Below are positions 1 through 5,704 of a stretch of DNA of 5,704 nucleotides, piece by piece; within the stretch, counting starts at the first letter, position 1; the number at the start of each line of letters is the position of its first letter. The stretch lies in the NCBI GenBank assembly GCA_023424275.1, contig JAFAED010000458.1, forward strand, positions 1-5,704, given 5' to 3'. This DNA comes from Pseudomonadota bacterium. Lineage in GTDB: Bacteria > Pseudomonadota > Alphaproteobacteria > Sphingomonadales > Sphingomonadaceae. The notes under the pieces were generated by a model. It was not told the DNA's origin. It saw only the letters and a list, made by a program, of their open reading frames with translations, and did no database searches. The position numbers and the translations under genes are program-made.

Positions 1-399
1 GGCCGTTATCGCGCGCTCGCCGGGCGCCTGGGCGTCGAGGCCCGCGTGCATTTCATGGGGCCCGTCGCCAACGCCGACCTGCCGCAGCTTTATCGCGCCG
101 CCGACATCGTGGTCATGCCCTCGGCCAGCGAAGGGCTTGCCAATGCGTGGGTCGAGGCGCTCGGCTGCGGCACGCCGATCGTGATCAGCGACGCGGGCGG
201 CGCGGCCGAACTGGTAACATCACCCACCGCCGGGCGGATCGTCGAACGGACGCCCGAAACGATCGCAGCGGCCGTGCACGCCATCCTCGCGGATCCCCCG
301 TCAGCGGCCGATGTCGCGGCGAGCCTTGCCGGCCGCTTCGACTGGGGCCGCAACGGCCGCGAACTCGCCGACCATCTCCGCCGCTGCGCGGGCCGATAG
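1..399 (+). CDS. Glycosyltransferase family 1/4 (GT-B fold), C-terminal fragment
   Basis: This is the 3' end of a gene that begins before the window; 132 codons are visible in frame 1, ending at a TAG at 397-399. The visible part is the C-terminal nucleotide-sugar-binding half of a GT-B glycosyltransferase, which would transfer a sugar from an activated donor to a lipid, glycan or polysaccharide acceptor at the cytoplasmic face of the membrane. Evidence is the family pattern DLPQLYRAADIVVMPSASEG followed by NAWVEALGCGTPIV. It contains the EX7E motif (Glu44 and Glu52 of the fragment, bases 130-132 and 154-156) and then a DAGGAAELV segment that normally lines the donor site. The GTG at 46 lies inside the fold and is not a real start. 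Donor and acceptor cannot be told from this half. The gene converges on secF and is not part of that operon. Confidence 0.88.
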   Translation, partial: GRYRALAGRLGVEARVHFMGPVANADLPQLYRAADIVVMPSASEGLANAWVEALGCGTPIVISDAGGAAELVTSPTAGRIVERTPETIAAAVHAILADPPSAADVAASLAGRFDWGRNGRELADHLRRCAGR

Positions 400-407
400 A
401 TATGACA

Positions 408-442
408 ACGCCGGCCCGCACAAGGCGGACCGGCGTCGTTTT
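408..442 (+). terminator. Intrinsic terminator between convergent glycosyltransferase and secF
   Basis: A two-part hairpin starts 8 bases after the glycosyltransferase stop. The outer stem is ACGCCGG (408-414) with CCGGCGT (430-436). After a C/A mismatch the inner stem is CCGC (416-419) with GCGG (425-428), closing a five-base ACAAG loop. On the + strand it is followed by CG and four T (439-442), which fits termination of the glycosyltransferase transcript. Read on the - strand it lies just after secF, where the run after the stem is weaker (TTGTCATAT), so it may also help end the sec operon. The short T run is the main weakness. Confidence 0.72.
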
Positions 443-459
443 CACCAAATGACGCGTCG

Positions 460-1440
460 TCAGACGACTGCGCCGTCGTCCTTGCGTTCGACGCGCTCGC
501 CGCCTTCGATCCCGGCGGTGGTACGCGGGATGAAGCTGTCGGGTCCGACCTTCAACCACACCAGCACCGGCGTCGACATCAGCACCGACGAATAACCGCC
601 GATGAACACGCCGAAGAGCATCGCCGCGGTAAAGCCGAAAATCACGTCCGGGCCGAAAAGCAGCAGCATGCCCAGCGCCAGGACCATCGCCACGGTCGTC
701 ATCACGGTACGCGACAGCGTCTCGTTTATGCTGAGGTTGAGCAGCGGAATGATGTCCATCTTGCGGTATTTTTTCAGGTTCTCGCGAATACGGTCATACA
801 CGACGATCGTATCGTTGAGCGAATAGCCGACGATCGTCAGCAAGGCCGCGACGCTGTTCAAATCGAACTGCATCTGCGTCACGGCGAACAGGCCGAACGT
901 CAAAGACACTTCATGGAACAGACGGCCCAGCGCGCCGACACCGAACTGCCATTCGAAGCGGATCCAGATATAAATCGAAATGCCGAGGATCGCGAGCGCG
1001 AGGCTGATCGCGCCGGTTCGGATCAGTTCGCCCGACACCTTGCCCGACACGGTTTCGACCGATCCGGTCTTCGCGGTCGGAAAGGCCTTCTGGATACCCG
1101 CTACCAGCTGCTGTCCCGCCCGCTCGGCCGCAGACTTGTCGCCTTCGGGGAGCGCGGTGCGAATCGATACGGCCTTGTCCGATCCGAACTGCTGGATCGT
1201 CGCTTCGCCAAGGCCGATATTACCGACCTTTTCACGAATCTCGTCGATCGGCGGCATTTCCTGCGTGAATTCGACGCGGACCGATTGGCCGCCGACGAAA
1301 TCGACGCCCAGATTGAGGCCTTTGACGGCGACAAGTGCGATCGACACGGCGACCAGGAAAAAGCTCATGAACGAGGCGAGCTTCCGCCAGCGCAGGAAGT
1401 CGATATTGGTGTTGTCGGGGACGAGTTTCAGCAAGCGCAT
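460..1440 (-). CDS. secF: Protein translocase subunit SecF
   Basis: SecF is an inner-membrane RND-like protein that works with SecD and YajC beside SecYEG, using the proton gradient to drive late steps of protein export. At 326 residues it matches the usual length. There is one N-terminal membrane span (about 22-40), then the conserved LNLGVDFVGG segment (42-51) opening a short periplasmic domain to about residue 135. Five more spans follow (about 142-162, 168-188, 195-215, 245-263, 268-296). The motif GYSLNDTIVVYDRIREN (205-221) contains Asp210, the counterpart of E. coli SecF Asp213, needed for proton coupling. Residues 176-177 are His-Glu where many relatives have His-Asp. The start is supported by a strong Shine-Dalgarno (GAAGGGAG, seven bases upstream of the ATG), and only 15 bases separate it from the secD stop, so translation is probably coupled. 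The tail (about 305-326) is charged and cytoplasmic. Confidence 0.97.
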   Translation of the reverse strand: MRLLKLVPDNTNIDFLRWRKLASFMSFFLVAVSIALVAVKGLNLGVDFVGGQSVRVEFTQEMPPIDEIREKVGNIGLGEATIQQFGSDKAVSIRTALPEGDKSAAERAGQQLVAGIQKAFPTAKTGSVETVSGKVSGELIRTGAISLALAILGISIYIWIRFEWQFGVGALGRLFHEVSLTFGLFAVTQMQFDLNSVAALLTIVGYSLNDTIVVYDRIRENLKKYRKMDIIPLLNLSINETLSRTVMTTVAMVLALGMLLLFGPDVIFGFTAAMLFGVFIGGYSSVLMSTPVLVWLKVGPDSFIPRTTAGIEGGERVERKDDGAVV

Positions 1441-1455
1441 GGTTTCGCTCCCTTC

Positions 1456-3069
1456 TCAAATATTGATCGACGTCGGACGCTTGGTCCGCAGCCAGTGGGC
1501 GACAAACATGCGCGTGACGGTGACGGCGGTAAAAACGCTGGTCACGATGCCGATGGTCAGCACCACCGCGAAGCCCTTGATCGGACCGGTGCCGAACTGG
1601 AACATCAGGAAGGCGGCGATGACATTGGTCACGTTAGCGTCGAAAATCGCCCGGCTCGCTTCGGAATAGCCGAGTTCGACGGCCTGAAACACCTTGCGCC
1701 CGCGCTGAAGCTCTTCGCGTATTCGTTCGTTGATCAGGACGTTCGCGTCGACGGCCGCGCCGATCGTGAGCACGAAACCCGCAATACCCGGCAGGGTCAG
1801 CGTCGCGTTAAAGCCCGCCATGATCGCGATGATCAGGAAGACGTTGAAGACGAGACCAATACAGGCATAGATACCGAACCGACCATAAACGACGATCATC
1901 AGCACCAGCACCGACACGGTCGCGATGATTCCCGCGATCGCACCCTTGCGGATCGAATCGGCCCCCAGCTCCGGCGTCACCGTGCGCTCTTCGACGACGG
2001 TCATCTTGACCGGCAGCGCGCCCGAACGCAGCGAAATCGCCAATGCGTTGGCGCTCGCGACGCTGAAGCTGCCCGAAATCTGCGCGCTGCCGCCCAGGAT
2101 CGGCTCGTTGATCGAAGGCGCCGACAGCACCTTGCCATCGAGGACCATCGCAAAACGCTTGCCGACGCTCTGCGCCGTTACCTTGGCAAAGGTGTTCGAG
2201 CCGCCAGCGTCGAAGCGGATCGAAACGACCGGCTGGTTGTTCTGCGGGTCATAGCTTTGCCGCGCGTCGATCAGCTGCTCGCCGCTGATCATCACCTGGC
2301 GGCGCAGCACTTCGAACGGCGCGCCGCTGCCTTCACCCTCGGCATAGGGAACGATCTCGCTGCCCACCGGAACACGGCCGGCGGCGGCTTCGTTCGGATC
2401 GGCGTTGGCGTCGACCATGCGGAATTCGAGCCGCGCGGTCTTGCCGATCAACTCCTTCAGCGCGGCAGGATCCTGTAGGCCGGGAACCTGTACGACGACG
2501 CGGTCGTCGCCTTCGCGGATGATCGTCGGTTCGCGCGTACCCAGCGCGTTGACGCGCTTGTCGATGATATCGCGCGCCGTATCCATCGCGTTGGCGACCG
2601 CCTGCGCCTGCCCTGCGGCGGTCGGCGTCATCACGATGCGCGTGACATCGACGATGTCGATGCGCCAGTCGCGCTGGCCGGTCAGTCCGGCGCCCTGCGT
2701 CTCCTTGAACAGGCGTTCGCGCGCGTCGTCGAGCTGCGCCTGGTCGCGGACGAGGAAGCTGATCTTGCCGCCCGCGTTCGACAATTCGCCGATCGCAATA
2801 TCGTCATCGGGCCCGCTTTCGCCGCGCATCGCGGTGCGAACGGTCTTTTCCATATTGGTCAGCTGGGTCTTCCGCAGATCGGCCACGTCGGCCTCCAGCA
2901 GCAGATGGCTGCCGCCGGCAAGGTCGAGACCGAGATTGACCTTTGCCTGCATGAAGCCCGGCAGGCTGTTCACGGTCTTTTCGGGAAGAAAGCTGGGAAT
3001 GGAAAAGATGATACCGAGCAGCAGGATGATGCTGATGCCGATGGTCTTCCAGCGCGGGAAATCGAGCAT
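1456..3069 (-). CDS. secD: Protein translocase subunit SecD
   Basis: SecD is the larger partner of SecF in the proton-driven SecDF-YajC accessory translocase; its periplasmic domain is thought to bind the emerging polypeptide and stop backsliding. At 537 residues it is in the normal range for the non-fused form. An N-terminal membrane span (about 8-27) leads to the hallmark LGLDLAGG (46-53), followed by a long periplasmic domain to about 375 that includes the family segment LRSGALPVKMTVVEERTV (347-364). Five spans follow (about 378-396, 400-420, 426-446, 474-494, 498-520). Asp441 in AAVDANVLINERIREEL (438-454) corresponds to E. coli SecD Asp519, a residue needed for function. The ATG at 3067-3069 has no strong Shine-Dalgarno (only GGAC about ten bases upstream), but the N-terminus fits the family. 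It lies 55 bases after yajC with no evident promoter between them. Confidence 0.97.
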   Translation of the reverse strand: MLDFPRWKTIGISIILLLGIIFSIPSFLPEKTVNSLPGFMQAKVNLGLDLAGGSHLLLEADVADLRKTQLTNMEKTVRTAMRGESGPDDDIAIGELSNAGGKISFLVRDQAQLDDARERLFKETQGAGLTGQRDWRIDIVDVTRIVMTPTAAGQAQAVANAMDTARDIIDKRVNALGTREPTIIREGDDRVVVQVPGLQDPAALKELIGKTARLEFRMVDANADPNEAAAGRVPVGSEIVPYAEGEGSGAPFEVLRRQVMISGEQLIDARQSYDPQNNQPVVSIRFDAGGSNTFAKVTAQSVGKRFAMVLDGKVLSAPSINEPILGGSAQISGSFSVASANALAISLRSGALPVKMTVVEERTVTPELGADSIRKGAIAGIIATVSVLVLMIVVYGRFGIYACIGLVFNVFLIIAIMAGFNATLTLPGIAGFVLTIGAAVDANVLINERIREELQRGRKVFQAVELGYSEASRAIFDANVTNVIAAFLMFQFGTGPIKGFAVVLTIGIVTSVFTAVTVTRMFVAHWLRTKRPTSINI

Positions 3070-3124
3070 GGTCTATAAGTCCGATAGCAAGTGCGGGACC
3101 GCCGGAGACGCGGACCCCGCCGCG

Positions 3125-3454
3125 TCAGTCGTTGGCGGGCTTGCCGCCGGGCTGCATAACATCGGCGAGGGTCGATTTGACGACCTTGATCTTCACGCCC
3201 TGTGCGATTTCGACATCGACGAAATCATCGTCGACGCGCGTCACTTTGCCGACGATCCCGCCGCCGGTGACCACCTGATCGCGCGGCTTGACCGCAGCGA
3301 CCTTGGCGCGATGTTCCTTGGCGCGCACCTGCTGCGGGCGGATCAGGAAGAACCAGAATACGGCAAAGATCAGCAGATAGGGAACCAGCATCAGGAAACC
3401 GGCAGCCCCGCCGCCCGATCCGGCCGCCTGGGTCAGAAGCAATTGCGTCGACAT
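3125..3454 (-). CDS. yajC: Sec translocon accessory subunit YajC
   Basis: YajC is a small single-span inner-membrane protein that forms a complex with SecD and SecF. The 109-residue product matches the usual length of about 110. It has a short Gly/Ala-rich N-terminus, one membrane span (about 20-38) ending in the family signature FFLIRPQQ (35-42), and a basic segment with KEHRA. The soluble C-terminal domain carries VTGGGIVGKV (62-71) and the VDVEIAQGVKIKV strand pattern (79-91). The start was placed at the ATG at 3452-3454. Reading further upstream adds 55 Arg-rich residues unlike any YajC, and only a weak GGAAAG ribosome-binding site lies ten bases before this ATG. It is the first gene of the yajC-secD-secF operon. 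Confidence 0.95.
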   Translation of the reverse strand: MSTQLLLTQAAGSGGGAAGFLMLVPYLLIFAVFWFFLIRPQQVRAKEHRAKVAAVKPRDQVVTGGGIVGKVTRVDDDFVDVEIAQGVKIKVVKSTLADVMQPGGKPAND

Positions 3455-3524
3455 GGATGAAAAACTTTCCGTTCGTAAGCAGCGCCGAATTCCCCTCCGG
3501 AACCGGCACGCAAATATGGCGCGG

Positions 3525-3553
3525 CGCCTATCACGCAGGGGACTTGCGTGCAA
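3525..3553 (-). promoter_or_regulatory. Candidate promoter of the yajC-secD-secF operon
   Basis: On the - strand a TTGCAC hexamer (3548-3553) is separated by 17 bases from TAGGCG (3525-3530), about 70 bases upstream of the yajC start. This is the best-spaced match to an alphaproteobacterial sigma-70 type promoter that I found there, but the -10 box is poor. The region also holds an inverted repeat, CACGCA (3532-3537) and TGCGTG (3545-3550), lying between and partly overlapping the two boxes. Treat this as a candidate only. Confidence 0.3.
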
Positions 3554-3623
3554 CCGGTCGTGCGCGCCCCTCCCCCTTGGCAAGCGCCGCCGAAATGGGA
3601 AGGATGCCAGCAAGATCAAGCCC

Positions 3624-3640
3624 GCCGCAGCGATTGCGGC
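3624..3640. repeat. Perfect 6-bp inverted repeat in the yajC/tRNA-Pro intergenic region
   Basis: GCCGCA (3624-3629) and TGCGGC (3635-3640) can pair around a five-base GCGAT loop. Neither strand has a T run after the stem, so it is not a standard terminator. The 258 bases between yajC and the tRNA otherwise show only the two promoter candidates listed; I see no convincing small gene there. A short stem like this can arise by chance in GC-rich DNA. Confidence 0.35.
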
Positions 3641-3659
3641 AATAACAGGCCATCGCCGC

Positions 3660-3687
3660 TTGCATCGCCCGCCAACCCGCGCTAGGG
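3660..3687 (+). promoter_or_regulatory. Candidate promoter of tRNA-Pro
   Basis: TTGCAT (3660-3665) and CTAGGG (3682-3687) are separated by 16 bases and would start transcription about 18 bases before the mature tRNA 5' end. The -10 box is degenerate, though a CTA-starting box is acceptable for alphaproteobacterial housekeeping promoters. Its position directly before a stable-RNA gene is the main support. Confidence 0.42.
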
Positions 3688-3712
3688 GCCTCGCCTGCCC
3701 AACAGGGCCGGT

Positions 3713-3789
3713 CGGGACGTAGCGCAGCCTGGTAGCGCATCACACTGGGGGTGTGGGGGTCGGAGGTTCGAATCCTCTCGTCCCGACCA
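3713..3789 (+). tRNA. tRNA-Pro (anticodon GGG)
   Basis: A complete 77-base cloverleaf with encoded CCA. The acceptor stem CGGGACG (3713-3719) pairs perfectly with CGTCCCG (3779-3785), followed by ACCA (3786-3789). The D arm is GCGC (3722-3725) with GCGC (3735-3738) around AGCCTGGTA. The anticodon stem is TCACA (3740-3744) with TGTGG (3752-3756, one T-G pair), and the loop CTGGGGG places the anticodon GGG at 3747-3749. The T arm is GGAGG (3762-3766) with CCTCT (3774-3778), one G-T pair, around TTCGAAT. The D-loop and T-arm sequences closely follow the usual bacterial tRNA-Pro pattern. It reads proline codons CCC and CCU. Confidence 0.98.
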
Positions 3790-3800
3790 ATTTACCTGAT

Positions 3801-3824
3801 ACTCTGACAGCATCCTGACAGGAT
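3801..3824. promoter_or_regulatory. Tandem CTGACAG element with a 13-bp palindrome, operator-like
   Basis: CTGACAG occurs at 3804-3810 and again at 3815-3821, a period of 11 bases, about one helical turn. The second copy is the core of a perfect odd palindrome, ATCCTG-A-CAGGAT (3812-3824). The first copy, at 3801-3813, matches that 13-mer at 10 of 13 positions. It lies 12 bases after the tRNA and 85 bases before the permease start, where a regulator of the downstream pair could bind. I could not pick out a convincing promoter beside it, so the operator role is inference. Confidence 0.4.
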
Positions 3825-3839
3825 AGCGCGCCATCGGGG

Positions 3840-3854
3840 CGGGCGCGGCGCCCG
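3840..3854. repeat. GC-rich hairpin between tRNA-Pro and the permease gene
   Basis: CGGGCG (3840-3845) pairs with CGCCCG (3849-3854) around a CGG loop. No T run follows on either strand, so it is at best a weak or factor-assisted terminator for the tRNA transcript, or a leader structure of the permease mRNA. Confidence 0.3.
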
Positions 3855-3908
3855 TGCGCCGTCGGCCATCAACGCGCGGCATCGCGCACGAGCGGAAAGC
3901 GCAGGGAT

Positions 3909-4652
3909 ATGCAGGCAGGCCTATTGATCGTTGCCGCCGCCTTCCTGACCTCTATCCTTTCGGGCATTTTCGGCATGGCGGGCGGCCTTGTTTTCATGGG
4001 CGTGCTCGCATGGATCCTGCCCGTGACGACGGCATTGGCGCTTCACGGGGTCATCCAGTTCGCGTCGAATCTCTGGCGCGTCATCCTCCACCGGATGCAC
4101 GTAGCCTGGCCGGTGCTGCTGTGGTTCGGGATCGGCGCCGCAGGGTCCATCGCCTTTTTCTCGCTTGTCATTTTTACACCCACCAAATTCTACGTCTTCC
4201 TCGGCCTCGGCCTGATGCCGATCCTCGTCTGGCTGCCCGAACGCTGGCTGGCGCTCGACGCCAGCAACCGCTGGCACGCACTCGGCGGCGGCTTCGTCTC
4301 GACCGGTTTGGCGCTCGTTTCGGGCGTGTCGGGGCCGGTGACCGACCTGCTTTTCGTTCATACCAAGCTCAACCGGCATCAGGTCGTGGCGACCAAGGCG
4401 GTGATGCAGGCGATCGGTCATGCATCGAAAATCCTCGTCTATGGTGCGCTGCTGCTCAGCGACGCGGCGCGCGAAGTCATCCCGCTGTCGGTCACGACCA
4501 TCGCCGTTCTCGCGTCGATGGCGGGGATCATGGTCGGCGGTTATGCGCTCGATCGCATCAGCGACGCGCATTTTCGGGCCAGTCGCCGCTGGATCGTGAC
4601 GATCATCGGTGCCACCTTCCTGTTCCAGGCGGTGCAGATCGCACTCGCCTGA
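3909..4652 (+). CDS. TauE/SafE (TSUP) family membrane transporter
   Basis: A polytopic inner-membrane protein of 247 residues, the usual size for the TSUP family, whose known members move sulfite, sulfoacetate, taurine-related or other small organic anions. The hydrophobicity pattern suggests about eight spans (roughly 4-34, 40-58, 66-88, 93-110, 125-146, 158-183, 190-213, 228-246). The two family half-repeats are visible: SGIFGMAGG (18-26) near the N-terminus and [20 protein letters not shown] (138-157), followed by [19 protein letters not shown] (161-179). The ATG at 3909 is chosen because the first span begins right after it and GGAAAG (3894-3899) sits nine bases upstream. It is separated from the hydroxyproline dehydratase gene by only 26 bases and probably shares its transcript. 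The family is clear, but the substrate and the direction of transport are not. Confidence 0.9.
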   Translation: MQAGLLIVAAAFLTSILSGIFGMAGGLVFMGVLAWILPVTTALALHGVIQFASNLWRVILHRMHVAWPVLLWFGIGAAGSIAFFSLVIFTPTKFYVFLGLGLMPILVWLPERWLALDASNRWHALGGGFVSTGLALVSGVSGPVTDLLFVHTKLNRHQVVATKAVMQAIGHASKILVYGALLLSDAAREVIPLSVTTIAVLASMAGIMVGGYALDRISDAHFRASRRWIVTIIGATFLFQAVQIALA

Positions 4653-4654
4653 CG

Positions 4655-4664
4655 CTGGTACCAG
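4655..4664. promoter_or_regulatory. 10-bp perfect palindrome CTGGTACCAG in the permease-dehydratase spacer
   Basis: CTGGTACCAG lies in the 26-base gap between the two genes, just before the purine-rich ribosome-binding stretch of the dehydratase. Short GGT/ACC palindromes are used by several GntR-family regulators. However, a 10-base palindrome is expected a few times per window of this size by chance, so this is only a candidate. Confidence 0.2.
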
Positions 4665-4678
4665 AAAGAAAGAGAGCC

Positions 4679-5704
4679 ATGACCCCGAAACGCGACTCGA
4701 CGATCATCCGCGTGGTCGACATGCACACCGCCGGCGAACCCGTGCGGATCGTCGAAGCCGGATTCCCGCCGCTCGCGGGCGACACCATCCTCGAAAAGCG
4801 GCGCGACGCGCTCACCCGCTTCGATCATCTGCGCACGATGCTGATGCTCGAACCGCGCGGGCACGACGGCATGTACGGGGTGATCCCGACCGATCCCTGC
4901 GCCGCCGGCGCCGACCTCGCGGTCCTTTTCACGCATCAGGAAGGCTATAGCACGATGTGCGGCCATGCGACGATCGCGATCGGGCGCTGGGCGGTCGACA
5001 GCGGCCGAGTCCCGCTGATCGACGGTCACGCGAGTTTCGGCCTCGAGGCGCCCTGCGGCGTCATTCGCGTCGAGGTCGAGGCCGGCGACGGAGCGCCCGC
5101 CCGCGTCGCATTCGAAAGCGTCGAAGCCTTTGTCGATACGCTGGACCGCACCGTCGATGTCCCCGGGCTCGGTACCGTGCGGCTCGACATCGCCTTTGGC
5201 GGCGCCTTTTATGCCATCCTGCCCGCCAGCCGCCTCGGCCTGTCATTGATCGACACGCCGCTCGCCGAGCTGGTGCAAGCGGCAACGGCGATCACCGCAG
5301 CGATCCGGGCCGACGCGCCGATCGTTCACCCGCATGAACCCGACCTCGGTTTCCTATACGGTACGATCCTGACCGACGATGTTGCGCTCGGCGCACACGG
5401 AGGGCACGCCAGCTATAATCTCTGCATCTTCGCCGAAGGACAGATCGACCGCTCGCCGACGGGCAGCGGTGTCACCGCGCGCATCGCACTCGCCGCGGCC
5501 AAGGGCGAGATGCGCGTCGGCGACAGCTGCGAAATCCGCGGCGTTTCGGGCGAAGGCTTTGTGGGCACGCTGGCCTCCGTCAACGGAACCGGACCGGGCG
5601 CCGTGTCGCGCGTTCGCGTCGCCGGCCAGGCCTGGTATGCGGGGCGCAGCGAGATGATCGCCGAGCCCGGCGACCGTTTCGGCGCGGGCTTCGCGCTCCC
5701 GCGC
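4679..5704 (+). CDS. trans-3-hydroxy-L-proline dehydratase (proline racemase superfamily), 3' end cut off
   Basis: The first 342 codons are visible and the frame is still open at the window edge. Relatives are about 340-355 residues, and the last visible part (GAGFALPR) resembles the family C-terminus, so only a few codons should be missing. The enzyme is predicted to dehydrate trans-3-hydroxy-L-proline to delta-1-pyrroline-2-carboxylate in the cytoplasm, which a separate reductase turns into L-proline. The substrate-side segment VDMHTAGEPVRIV (13-25) and EPRGHDGMYG (58-67) match the family. The catalytic site shows Cys94 in TMCGHATIAIGRW and Thr261 in DRSPTGSGVTARIA. Proline racemases and 4-hydroxyproline epimerases have a second Cys at the Thr position, while Cys/Thr is the dehydratase signature known from human L3HYPDH. 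The ATG at 4679-4681 follows a purine-rich GAAAGAGAG stretch. It probably forms an operon with the upstream TSUP permease. Confidence 0.92.
   Translation, partial: MTPKRDSTIIRVVDMHTAGEPVRIVEAGFPPLAGDTILEKRRDALTRFDHLRTMLMLEPRGHDGMYGVIPTDPCAAGADLAVLFTHQEGYSTMCGHATIAIGRWAVDSGRVPLIDGHASFGLEAPCGVIRVEVEAGDGAPARVAFESVEAFVDTLDRTVDVPGLGTVRLDIAFGGAFYAILPASRLGLSLIDTPLAELVQAATAITAAIRADAPIVHPHEPDLGFLYGTILTDDVALGAHGGHASYNLCIFAEGQIDRSPTGSGVTARIALAAAKGEMRVGDSCEIRGVSGEGFVGTLASVNGTGPGAVSRVRVAGQAWYAGRSEMIAEPGDRFGAGFALPR

Noticed and set aside
913..2478. A 521-codon open frame on the + strand, antisense to secF and secD
   Set aside because: It is rich in Arg, Asp and His with no recognisable domain and runs opposite two well-supported genes across their junction. 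This is the usual by-product of GC-rich codon use on the other strand.
3093..3120. Possible hairpin between yajC and secD (GCGGG 3093-3097 with CCCGC 3116-3120)
   Set aside because: Only five outer and three inner pairs with an uneven internal loop and no T run. It is too weak to call a terminator or attenuator within the operon.
2405..3460. A 351-codon open frame on the + strand, antisense to secD and yajC
   Set aside because: It is low-complexity (Ser/Arg/Ala-rich), has no family features, and is fully explained by the secD and yajC coding sequence on the - strand.
3455..3619. N-terminal extension of YajC by 55 residues
   Set aside because: The added segment is Arg-rich and unlike any YajC. 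The ATG at 3452-3454 gives the normal length and membrane topology.
3453..3743. Small open frames of 62-89 codons on both strands in the yajC/tRNA intergenic region
   Set aside because: They lack convincing ribosome-binding sites and recognisable features, and several overlap the tRNA or the yajC start.
3682..3882. A 66-codon - strand frame containing [13 protein letters not shown]
   Set aside because: This is the well-known false protein made by reading a tRNA-Pro gene on the opposite strand; it lies across the tRNA.
3921..4571. A 216-codon - strand frame antisense to the TSUP permease
   Set aside because: It is a charged Arg/Asp/Glu/His-rich shadow of a clear membrane-protein gene on the other strand.
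4541..5337. Several 70-162 codon frames overlapping the hydroxyproline dehydratase on both strands
   Set aside because: The dehydratase frame is continuous from 4679 to the window end with all family motifs, so the others are out-of-frame shadows.

Overview
This GC-rich window has the gene content, codon use and protein sequence style of an alphaproteobacterium, most likely a sphingomonad (Sphingopyxis/Sphingomonas type). The lineage call is inference from protein similarity remembered by eye and has not been searched. Most of the window is ordinary chromosomal housekeeping DNA. The right end holds a small metabolic cluster.

Layout. Bases 1-399 (+) hold the C-terminal end of a GT-B fold glycosyltransferase whose start lies outside the window. 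It converges on the next operon, and a good hairpin terminator (408-442) lies between them. Bases 460-3454 (-) hold the complete operon yajC-secD-secF, transcribed right to left. These three inner-membrane proteins are the accessory complex that helps SecYEG pull proteins across the membrane using the proton gradient. SecD and SecF are separate polypeptides, and each carries its key transmembrane aspartate.

Bases 3455-3712 form a divergent non-coding region with weak promoter candidates on both strands and some small inverted repeats. A complete tRNA-Pro(GGG) with encoded CCA follows at 3713-3789 (+). The 119-base gap after it contains a tandem, partly palindromic CTGACAG element that looks like an operator.

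Bases 3909-4652 (+) encode a TauE/SafE (TSUP) family membrane permease. After 26 bases comes a proline-racemase-superfamily enzyme (4679 to the window end, C-terminus just cut off). Its active-site pair is Cys94/Thr261, not Cys/Cys. That marks it as a trans-3-hydroxy-L-proline dehydratase and not a racemase or epimerase. The two genes probably form an operon, perhaps for uptake or efflux linked to catabolism of hydroxyproline or a related compound, but the permease substrate cannot be read from the sequence.

No phage, insertion sequence, CRISPR array or clearly novel system was found. The points most worth a second look are the dehydratase and its pairing with a TSUP permease, and the operator-like repeat upstream of them.
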